Shown in pieces: positions 31,101-43,100 of a stretch of 64,000 nt of DNA. This stretch comes from Ascidia mentula. Lineage: Eukaryota; Chordata; Ascidiacea; Phlebobranchia; Ascidiidae. The notes beneath the pieces are model-generated. The model ran no database searches. It was not told where the DNA came from and worked only from the letters and a program-made list of their open reading frames with translations. Made by a program: the position numbers and the translations under genes. Each line of letters opens with the position of its first letter. Within the stretch, counting starts at the first letter, position 1. The stretch covers positions 23,896,266-23,960,265 of the forward strand of contig OX387197.1 of assembly GCA_947561715.1 (NCBI GenBank). Direction: 5' to 3'.

Positions 31101-34100
31101 GGAGTGGAACGTAATTAACAACGTTTCCGTTTCAGATGACAAGAAGCCAAAAGCCTCCACAACAGGTAAGGTTTCAGATACATTTAATAACTCCACTAGT
31201 CAAGTGAACATTGCTTCAACCCAGTGGAACACTGGGAATAGACAAACCAGCAACAACCCAACTAGAGAAGTTGTTCAAAGATAAATGGTTTAGGTTTTCT
31301 ATGACCCTTTTCCAAGAATACAATGTCGATAAAAGTGTAACGGGGCTCAATCGGTCACAAAACCACAAATAGCAAATTTAAAAGAATGGCGTTTGCGTCG
31401 ATCTTGCAGGCCGCACAAACTTAGGACAAGTGCTTTGTGCAACTACAAGAGTGGCAAATTTTTGGCGCCTTTTTAGTTTGAACTGTGTTTCTCCAGCTTT
31501 GAAAGTAAAGAGATGGTTGCTTGGTGACCTAGGAACGAATCTCTCTCTACAATGGTACTTGATAGGCTCTCGATTCCCAAGGAAACGTATTTCGATTGTT
31601 GATAAACTCGCAATGAACGGGGCTCGAATTTGCCATATGTTTGACTTTTGCCTTTTGTGGTAAAATGTTGTGGTTTCCATGTCATTGTATGGAAAAATTT
31701 CACGCTTAATTTTGCAGGACTTGAAACGAAGTCTTTTACCACCACCCCTGTACCCATCACCTCAATTCACACTACAAGAACGAGAACAAATTCAGTTAAA
31801 TCGACCCTTACAACAAAAATGACAGCAACAACAATGCCCAACAATGCGGAAAGCGCGACTACACCAGCTTCGCCTTCCACAGGAACGTACACAACTGATC
31901 AACCAGGGGATTCCCCAACAAGCGCTAACACCGATTGGTCAACTTCCAAAGAATCCGACCAATGGTTGGACGAGCTTGCTGTGCACCGCCTGACGTACCC
32001 CGTCAGCACAGAGTTTGATCTGCTGTCTTTTATTAAAGGTAAGAGTTGACACATTAAAGGCAATATTCCGGAATTGCACCGTGTAGTGTCCAATACACAT
32101 TCCTTATACATTCCGTTCTGAAAGGGTGGGGCTAATATCATGTTTACTCCGCTCCAGACGTGGCGTTATTCCATCTGCGTGCAAGTCAGTAATGCGACTG
32201 ATCAGCTTATGACGTAAACTGTGCCAAATCGCATGACAATGCCTTCTGTTGCCGATTTGTCTCTGCCGAACGTAATGCCAAACTTACGCATACCTCGCGG
32301 CAACACATAGCTGTTGTTCGGTCGCTCGTGACGCGGATGACGGTCGAATTTTTACAACGAGTTCGTGAAGCGTGGCCGACCGTGGCTTAGGTGTTAAGTT
32401 GTAGGCGTGTTGAACGAAGAGTGCTGAAAGTGACTGGTCCTTAGTTTATGTTGGAATAATGACTGTTTGGTTAGGTGGCTACAGATTTTGGGCGATTTAA
32501 GCATTTTTACTGCGACTAAAATAAAATACTCCGTTAACACCTTTAGTGACCAATCTTGGTTTAACAACTGTTTGGGATCCAATAGCGCTATCGGCTCGGC
32601 TCGGCTTTCACCCAAATCATATTATATGCGCAAAAGAGATAATAGTCAATGAAAGCTGCAGACAGGTGTGCACACTGTTTCGGCCTGTAAGGTCTCATCA
32701 GTGCAGCTGGTGACCGTTGCAATCTTGGTTTGTTCTTAAATAAATTACGGTTCTTCCGACGAAAAAAGAATATACATTCCTTTAAACAAAGGTGTTGATT
32801 TGTTGTCTTTTGTGGAAAGAACAAACACATCGGCAGTTTATCTCGTTTCCCAGCGAACAAAACCTGCTTTCAATGTCCCTAAATACGGCTTTTCGTAACC
32901 TACGCAATTATGTTTGTCAAGCAAACAAAATTAACCTTCATTGCCGGGGCCTTTGAAGACGTCCAATCCTCCCGGTCGCAATCTTATGTACGTCCCCTGT
33001 GGCCGAAAGGTAGAAAAAGGGAAATACAGAGATCTGAAAATTGATTTGCGTTGCTCCCTGTACCAAAATCGGTTCGTTCCCACGTATACCTTCAGCGGCC
33101 ACGCCTCCGAGTACACCGTTTCACCAATTCCCATATCCGGGCAACGCGTTCAACCGACCGTATCCCAGACAGTAGTACCGGCCGGCCCTGGTTCCACGTA
33201 GCGTAGCGTAGTTTGAAAAGTGCTTCACGTATGTGGTATGGTTCGGCAAAACCGTGTTAGTTCGTTGTGATCGCGCTTTGTTGAGCGTTAATGCCGCTTT
33301 CGGTGGAATAATAGCTTGAGAAAAAGTGCATACATATATGATAGCTACGTACATGCAAACTTGATGTATTGGTGAAAAATATTCAGTGAATGTCAACGTT
33401 GACCAACAAAACGGTTTCAGGCTTGGCATATTTAAAAGCTGATATGGTTTCTACCATATGTTGCTTCCAAGTGACAAATTGATTTAAATTAAAGGACTTG
33501 TAACGTCGTATGTAGTTGTGAAACGCTGTTACACTAATGAACACTGTAATTCAATTAGCTTCTTTAGAAACACAAGCAAGAAATTATAGAAGATTTTTTT
33601 CGGACAAGCATTCCATCCTACTAAAACCAATTTTCCCTGGTCCCCGTGAATGGGTTTATAACCCTACAGTTTGCGTTTTGCTAAGTTTTCACAAAGAGAA
33701 ATGTCTTCCAAGAAAAAATTGTCAAAACCATATTTCAAGTCTACGCTGGGCGGTATATATGGTCGATAATCCACAACCCCTGTTATCGCGTCTAGACGAC
33801 TGAACCCAAGGCCAGAAACCACACAAGTACTCCGTATCTACACCCTGCCTTCGCTAAAAAATAGGTCAGGCGGCACGCTATTGGTCGAGAGGTGTCGTAC
33901 GATGGTGACGTAACTCTCTTTCTCCCACTCCGGATGTGGCGAGTTGTCACGGCCGTGTCGTATTGTGTCATAAAGCGATTACCCACTTAAACCAGAGTTA
34001 TGTACGCTAACCTCGACGTTTATAAATAAGAGCGCAGTGGGGCCGGAAAGAAGATGTCATTTTGCTTCGTTCAGTTTTTAAGTGCTCTTAACCCGTAATG

Positions 34101-37100
34101 ACTTAAGAGGAGCAACGCCCTGCTCGCTGAACCGTGCGAACGTTTTGGGCTGTTGCAGACTCAGAGAATAGTTTACAGTATATGAAATACGACACCCGAG
34201 TGGCAATTTACACCTCAGCATTTCAAGCTATGATACCATTATGTCTGGCACCAAGGTCTCGTTCATCTGCTGTTGTATGCATCAGTTAATACGAACTCTT
34301 TTTAACGCTGGCGTCAGTGGTTTGTGGCGTACACGTACAGCGATGCTATGAAATTTGCTGTTTTTTGGAGCACCTTGTAAGGTGGTGTTATATGTCCATA
34401 CGCTAAGACGTTTCCAAGTTATAGCAGTAACACTCTTTAGAGCTTTTGGTCATTTGGGACCATACGTGTTTGGATTAAAGTTGGGGCGTTACCCAACCGA
34501 CACGCATTAACCGCCGTTCCAGGATGGATTCTGTTTGCTTCGGGAATTTTTTAATGCTCCGCTAATGTACACACAGCGCAGTCAAACATCAGCGTGTCAC
34601 GTGGATAAAGCTGTGGCATTTTTCCCAATTTCGTCTTTTCATTTCACGATTTGACAAACTAACGTAATTGCCAAGTCAACCTTTTTGTTCAGAAGTAATG
34701 GTTCAGGAGCTCATTTCATGGTAGCTGGAAACTTGATTAAAACATTACTGCTGGATTGCAAGTGCTTTTGAGCGGACCGGTGTCTGTTGCCCGTGTTGTT
34801 CGTTTTGTTGTGGAGGGAAATACCCTTTCCACTTCTTGCAAATTCGGTTTACTGGATCGACTTTGCCAATGCTTGAGTATTCGTTAGGGGTGCACAACAC
34901 AATGGTGACGCGGCATATTTGGAACACCATTGGTTTTAAAATGACACGCGGGCTGAATTGAACCATAAATTGTTACTGATGCTGCCAGGCATATTTTATT
35001 GCTTAATACTGCTCTTCTGGCAAACTTTATTGTATTTACGTTTCTCAACATTTCGGCTATTATGCAACAGCCTTCATCAGGAGGAAGTATCTGAGTTTAA
35101 CACAGTGGACACATTTGAGGCACATAAACAAAAACGCTACAACAGAAAGAAGAAGTGAAACAACGAAAAGGCGATAAGGGCGAACACACCTGCACAGTAT
35201 ACTTTCGCCCTTATCGCCTTTTCGTTGTTTCACTTCTTCTTTCTGTTGTAGCGTCCTTTACTTCCTTCTGATGAAGGCTGTTGCATAATAGCCGAAACGT
35301 TCAGAAACGTAAATACAATAAAGTTTGCCAGAAGAGCAGTATTAAGCAATGAATTTAAGCATGAACGTCACAAAATACTTTCCAAGTGTCATCCTTGATT
35401 GTGTATGCTGCTATTGAACCAGCAAACAGATAGAACTCTTAAAACATGTATAGAAATCTCCCCATAGTGCTATGGGCAACATTGACATGGTAGCAGATTT
35501 TACAACAAGTTATGGAAGAGAAAACAAGTCATTTGTCTTTATGTTGTTTCTTATACATATTTTGCCTGAAATAGGCATCGTCGGTGCTCTTTTGTTAGAA
35601 CCAACAATGTTAAATCTTCCTTCTTTTCCAACGTATATCACCTCTAATAAAAAGTCACATTTGGTACGTTATAGGTAGTACTTTATACAACGAATACGGC
35701 ACGCATAAATGTTTGTGTTCATTAAACTGAGGTGTTAATTACGTAAGAAAAGAAAATCGTTAAAGCGCCCCATGATTTTTAAAAAGAAGTATTTTCTTAT
35801 TTAAGGGACAAAACTGGTACACACGGTGACTGTGAGTTATGCACTGTAGTAACAGAGGCCTTTAATTTGGAAATTTTACGATAACCACCTTGGAAAACGT
35901 ATGTGCGACACCAATCATAGAACGTTGAAACACGAGAGTGCCACAGTAACATTTGCTGGGAAATTACTGTTTGCGAAATGCGGATTAAACTGCCTCCCCG
36001 GCGTGCGAACGACGTTTTAAGCACAAAACCGCAGTCTCCCGGCAAACAACTGAGAATTGGAAAAAAATTGAGCGTTGAGGAGTGAGGAAACCGCCCCGTT
36101 GTGAAGTGGCAGATTCTCCGCCGCGCGACCAATCCGATCAATGAACGCCGGCATCGCGCCACTACGGCGTTACGTCATCCCCTTTGTGCTCTGGGTCGCG
36201 AGGCTCGTTATTCAAACAGATGGCGCGCGTGCCTGTTAAATTATCGATGAGACGCGAGCGCGCGCGGACGCTACATTGACTGTATGGATAGAGTAAAGAA
36301 CGAGGCTTAGTAACTCGTTTGGAGGATCATTGAGACCCCACTTGTGATGTCTAAATGGCGGAAGCGCAACGTTGCCATAGCTGGGGAGTTTTTTTAACCC
36401 TTTTGCGAACAGCACGACTGCGTAAAGGTGTTCCCAGCGGAAGTGCTTAGCACATCCTGATTCTTTGCAGGTTCTTTGCAGAGTGGTTTTACGGTACTTG
36501 GTAAATTTTCACCTGTTACAAACATCACCATTATTTGTGTATAAGCTGCAGACAGATGGCCACTGTTTCGACCTAAAAGGTCTCATCAGTGCAGCTGGTG
36601 TGACTATCAGACGACTTTGCTGACCAAACGGCCAAGCAAAGACTTCCACTACAGTCACCGTCATCCGTTGGGCTCACAAATTCATATTATTGGCTCCACA
36701 TGCTTATCATATCACCATTATTGTTTGTTATAAATCCCTGATAGGATCACAGACTTACCGGGAGTACTGGACGATCCTACATGTGTATTGAAGCAAATGG
36801 GTCTAATTGACAGTTATAATTATCGCAAATTATCAACGGTTTTACGCTGGTCCGCGGACGAACCGCCGTGCCACGAGCAAACCCGACCTCCCTGTAGCGT
36901 CAAGAACAATAGTAAACAGCTTTCCTGATTATTGTGACGTCACGATGTAAAGTGACAACCTGCACTCCCTCCCATTGTCTAACCGTCATTTAACTGTTCC
37001 TACAACCACAGACAGCCACTTTATTTCTTAATATCCATTTTAACGTGAGCGATGAGAATTGGTAATAGCCGGAAACGCCGTGGGTGCTGCCCTACAACTT

Positions 37101-40100
37101 ACTACACAGACTGGTAAATAATGTTTACCCGTTCCATTGTTCACAGTGAGTCCTTTATTTGCAGATAAAGAGCCGGGTTACGTCATCGGAGTTGGTAGAG
37201 CTGACATAACTGGACCGCCTGCCGACGTCAACATGGTGAGAATTTATTTTTGGGAATATTTATAGCGGGTTCCACATATTTCATTGGTAAACGACATTAA
37301 GTTTAATGCGGCATTGTTGGTCTGGCGCGTGTTTCACCATTCAATTTTTACACGATGCCTTTCGTTGGAGTTCTCATCTAACAGATCAGTAATTAGAATG
37401 AGTAGCGTTATAATATCACCGCTGATACAATGACGATTAAAAAAGCAATAAGTTGTCTTGGAATTGCCGAATGCGAGTTATTCAGTAATGACACGTTGGT
37501 TTTTGGTTGTGCACTGGATAAAGTAATGCTTTCCGCGCATGTATTGAGTGCCAGAGCTGGTAATGATACCGGATGGAAACCAAGGCCGGTCATTAGCATT
37601 TAGAATGCAGAGGGAAGGTGTATCGTGCACTTAATGTACCTTGAACAAGAGAGAGGAGGGAATGTTACTAAACGTCTCGGAATGCCCTATACATATACAT
37701 AATGGAACTTTTTAACTTTTTGTTCGAGCCCTTAATATTACCGGGAAGCTCAACTTCGTTTTTTTCCAATAATGCACCGATGAAGTCAGTGTTTCACCCA
37801 CAAAAGCCTTTATCCTGCTTGTCTTTGTCGATTCGAAATGGAAAATCACTGTCCTTACTTAGATCCCATATTTAATGCTATTTAGTTCCCCGTTGTATGC
37901 ATTACTATCACGTGACCAGAATGGGCGCCCGCAGAAAAAAATCAGGGGAAAGGAAAATAAATTTTCATGCGAATTATTGGTTTTCTATTTTCTGAACTGA
38001 CAGCAAGCATGTATTACTTTTCGTTTTCCAGTAGGGGCAAAACCCCATCTGGATGCCCATGTTGACCAGTAACCCCAGTGTGACTCGCGCGATCCTACGG
38101 CATACATAGGCGTGGGCGCCAGACTCGATAACCCTTACGGTTTTATTCGTGTCCCTGTCATTTTATGTATCACGATTGTTGCTCATGTGCGTATAGTAAC
38201 TTAAACAAATGTTTTGATTTGATTTGCGTTGCAGATGGGATACGCCAACCCCAACCAGGTCGCCGGTGGAATACATTTCCGACAATATTCGCGGGCGTTC
38301 GTCATCGGCCAGGGAAAAACCCGTGTCCTCTTCATCAACATTGACGCTTGCATGGGATCCATGCTTGTTAAGCTGGAGGTGAGTTTGGTAGTAAATGAGA
38401 AAAAAACCTTCGGTCGTTTGGATCCTGACTTTATAGAAGAGTGACGTGCTAACAATCCTGCTGACAAACTGAATACCCTTCCAGTGTTTCTTTAAACTCG
38501 CGGACAGATTCCGCGGCGCTACTTGTGTTTATCTCACAAATCCGATGAGTAACGTCTTCTCAAAGTTCCATTGAATCCTCCCACGCCGGCAAGAATCAAA
38601 CCTCGTACCTTAACCTGAACGTTCGATCTTACGAAGTGATTCATCTCACTCTCTGTGTCGTGTGCAGGTCCTCAAGAAACTCAAACTCATCTACGGTGAG
38701 CTGTACAACGCGGAGAACGTGTGCATCAGCGGGACCCACACACACTCGGCGCCTGCAGGTAAGAACTGCCCACGCCAACCTGTCAGTCGATACTTAGCGC
38801 GATTGCCAAGTGATAAGGATCTCACGAGAGGAATTTGCAAACGCATACGTCAACACATATCTGCCTTCTGCGGCTCCTCTGACATCTAATGTGGGGACAA
38901 CTTTTTGCCAACATAATCTGGCTGAACGCACGCATAGAAATAATACGTGTGCACAAGTACTACGTGAGCTAGGAGAGTGCTTTATCTGCCTCTAAAAAGT
39001 TAAACATTTTCATTATGTCATAGTGTCATAGTTTTATGACATTGTTAATGTGGAAAGTGTATACTGTACACATACACAGCTTTGCCCATCGATTAAAAGT
39101 GACTCATAGCCTTTTTAACATAAACATTTCATCGAAAGAAAAATCCAAATCTTAACGAAAAAAACATCAGTATAACAAAATTCAAGACCGTGACCAATCA
39201 TCAGAAATATATCTCTCACGCCTGTATTGCGTGCGTCTTGTCACAATTTTTATGGATTTGTTGTTAAATAATATAAAACATATACGTGAAAGTCATAGTT
39301 TCATTGCGTGGGAAGTTTGTTTCTGTCACGACCCCTTCCATTCATCCCGTTTGAAATCTCCGTGTAACGACAGAACTTTTAACACGTGTATTGCCCGGGA
39401 GTGTGTTTGCACAGGGAAGTGTAAGATGGCAAGATTTAAATATCCGACCCTGCCAATGTATAAAGGTCAAACGACGGCGAGATCAAACGCTGAACTAAAT
39501 TTACGCTACAAACAGACCTGTCATGTTCATAAGGCTATTAATATAAGCTGTGATTGAATCATATCCAGTACAAAATCCCTACAAAGCAGGTGGATTAGGA
39601 CGATGTTGTCGTAATCGCTCTAATATTCTCCAATATGGTGACTGGAATAAAGATATTGTCATGGGACCTTTTCTGTCTCGTGAGAGTGTGATCTATGCGT
39701 AATCCCTAAGAAACCGCAGCCCGAAACCGTAACAAAAAGCCTCCGGACTCTTTAAATATCAAAAAACGACCCGCACTCGAACACACCACACGTTCTTAGA
39801 ACAAACAAACAATGACAGCTTTCCGCGAGATCCATTGTTTGACTACACTTACGTAATGTTGTTACAAAGTAATCACGTGATTCACCGCCCGCTTTCATTC
39901 TCCTCACAGGATTCCTTCAAGACGTGCTCTTTCAAATCACATCAATGGGCTACGTTCCAGAGACGCTAGACACGATGGTAGAAGGCATAGTGGAGGTAGG
40001 AGTGGCTTTCTGTTGTCGTTGCCTTTTACTCGACTTCCGAAAACTATCGGATTACTTGGAAGCTCGCGTGTTTATTGTTTCTCGTCGACGTAATAGAATC

Positions 40101-43100
40101 AGTAACAATAGAAACATTTGCATCACGAGATTAACCTATATTCCAGCAACACTTGAGCACAAGTGGAAAACTTTAAAAATGTTCAACAATTTGTCATTTA
40201 ACCGTTGAGATCATAGATAAAATCTTCCTCAAAACAGCGTGCACAGCAGTAAACATTGTAAAATCAACGCTAAGATCAGACTTCATTTAATGTTATTCGT
40301 TTCGTAGATTTGTGAAATCTGTTTTGTTTCACTTCTTACCAAAATTTCAAATAATCATTATGCGGTACTTTCTTAAACATCTGTGCGACGATTTCAAAAT
40401 CCCGCTTGTTATCGGCGAAAGTATAATCGTGCTATCGGGCACCATCACGTGGTAAAATTTTAGAAACGACAAGTTCGCGCAAGTTAACGGTCGTCTAGCT
40501 GTCGAGGGGAACATGGCGCCATACAGTCATACATGTCATGTATTTACAGAGCGTAAGAATCGCCCACGACCGACAAGCACCTGGTCATATTCTAATCAAC
40601 AAAGGCCAACTTCTGGAATCGAACATCAACAGAAGTCCCTCCGCTTACGTCAACAACCCCTTGTCGGAAAGGAACAGGTCAGAAAAAAGTCCCTTAAGGT
40701 GGTTGTACTTTTACACTGGGTCTCAAAATTTTTTCCAAACTTGATCCACATATGAGACTATGTAACATAGAAATCTGTGCGAATATTAACGTTACGATTT
40801 CGTGTAGTATTTCAACCTAAATATATAAACAAAAATAACAGGTGGTGGCCCTGTTCACGCCTAATCATTAAAATTCGCACAGATTTCTGTTTTGCATAGA
40901 CTTGTATGTGGGTCAAGTTTGGAAAAAACTTTGTGACCCGGTGTAGTAGTATTTCCCGCATATTCACGACCTTTCTGCTCCCCAATTAGTTCAAATGTAA
41001 AATTCGGGCATGGAATGTTTTTGGTTTTATGTTGATTATGTGAGCTGCATAGAGATGGCCACTGTTTTGACCTATAAGGACTCATCAGTGCAACTCGGTG
41101 TGACTATCAGACGATCTTGCCGGCAAAACGGCCAGACAAAGACTTCCACTTTGGAATGTATATTGTTAAAAACCACGTCATATATAGGAGATTTATATTT
41201 AAAATGTTCTTTTTTAGGATCCACGTCATATATAGTTGCCGGCGATTCCTCGAACTTGCTTGTTAGCTGTTGCTTTCGTCATAAACGTTGCTTTTTTGAG
41301 AGCACAATATTAACACCATCAAACATTCTCTACAGGAGCAATATCGTGTGTACTTTTCCAACCATTGTGACCTCTGACAGTGAACCAAGGTTTAAAATTC
41401 GGCCGTATACCCGTTACTAAAATCAATGCTAACCACATGTGGTCACATAGCGGTCCCTCAACCTTGGGCATGGGCTTAAGCTGACAGATAAGGCGCCCAT
41501 TATTGAGTTACTGTTGTGGGCGAAAACCTGAGGATTTCCTGTGGAAAGGACGTCACACGTTATGTAACAAACATCGCTCCTATGTCTACATAACTGCGCT
41601 ATAATGGAAGCGTCCTAATTAGGTTCGAGTTCGTAATGCTTGGCTGTAAAACGCCCCAAACAAGTCGGTAAAAAAGCTCACGGGCAGTTACACTCATTAC
41701 CATGTTGAAATACTGTGTGTATTCTTTTGCTCACCGTACAGTAGTGTTTCATGCTCTGAAAGTTTTGGAAAAATCGGCTTAAATGTTTTTCTTCTGTGCC
41801 CGTTGTTTTGCACATGAGCCTTGTGTGTTGGCTCAACCGAAACCATACAAACTTTACATGTATTTGCAGATACCACTACAACGTCGACAAAGATATGACG
41901 TTGCTCAAGTTCATCAATGCTGATGGCAAAGGTAAATAGACTCAGATTGAGCGAAATATCCTGAGAAGGCTTCAAAGCTTGTCTTTAGTGGTTGTGTGTA
42001 TTTAATAGCTGGTTGATCAAAAGCATTTGTCATCAGGAAACCAGGGCGGTTGAGAGTAAAAATTGCGGTTGCGAGTTTTTGAGATTACATGAAATTACGG
42101 CATGTTTTTATGGGAGAAATCTTTTAGTTTCTATGCAGAAAAATATATCTTGGACCTCGTTTGAAATTAATCCCCTGCATATCCTTGTGCGCCGCACCGG
42201 CTGCAACCCCTCCCCGGCCCATATAGGGCACTATTACTGTGATCCCTCATCAGCCCGTCCCGGAACAAATATAACACTGTGACAGATAACCTGGGACTGA
42301 TGATATGGTTATTTTGTAGGTATTGGGATGATCAACTGGTTTCCCGTGCACTGCACGAGCATGAACAACACAAACAATCTCATTAGCGGTGACAACAAAG
42401 GTAATTTCCTATCTTAGGATACTACTACCTTGTAATTCCTGACCAAAATAGACTTGAAACGCAGCAAAAAGGATTGGTCGCACGGTCAAGCGAAACGTTA
42501 GAAAAATGCATAATTTTCCAATAACGTTGTTTTTTTTTACCGAAAGAACGAATAGATCTGTAATTTATGACGTATTATGTTGGTCGGTGCTCCCGCATAA
42601 GGTTTAGCGTGTTTTTTTTGTGTTTTTATGGCTTTAGGCCAGTAAGTTGTACATTCCATATAACATTACGTATAATTTTCAGGTTATGCCGAGATGTTGT
42701 TTGAACAAGCGATGGACCCGGGTTCGATTCCCGGCCAAGGTAATTTCGTTGCTGCTTTCGCTCAGAGCAACGAAGGGGACGTCTCACCCAACACAAGGGG
42801 ACCTCACTGCATTGACACAGGTTGGTTTTTACATTTCCCTGGCAGTACGTTATACGGTGGCATGGTTTTTACTTTTTTCCTCATATTTTGCTTTTTTGTA
42901 ACAATTTTCACACAAAAAATACGTTGCCATATCAATACATGCCCTATGGTTTCCTGAAAAAAATTGATGTTTTTTATTTTTTGCAACGTTTGGTTGAATG
43001 CACAAATTAGTGACGACAAAAAACACTTGTCCTTGCTTATACATTTAATCGCATGTTCACATATTACTTTCAGGCGAACCGTGCGACAACGTACACAGCA

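Larger units (their letters stand above)
32039..37164 (+). other. Large ceramidase intron between stalk and catalytic exons
   Basis: At 5.1 kb this is by far the longest intron of the gene. It separates membrane-anchor/stalk exons from the first catalytic exon. It contains two hammerhead-repeat copies (32654-32708 and 36544-36596), a large hairpin (34998-35350) and two promoter-like blocks (33870-34060 and 36120-36260). I found no additional exon with a compatible phase. Confidence 0.6.

Noticed and set aside
39195..39215. CTGATGA on the minus strand
   Set aside because: Followed by TTGGTCACGGTC but no GAAA; stems do not pair.
42240..42260. TCATCAG (CTGATGA on the minus strand) near a G+C-rich tract
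   Set aside because: No stem II/GAAA combination at the right distance.
42712..42729. tRNA T-loop-like sequence GGGTTCGATTCCCGGCC
   Set aside because: It lies inside a well supported ceramidase exon (reading DPGSIPGQG), and no box A, anticodon arm or acceptor stem surrounds it. Coincidence.
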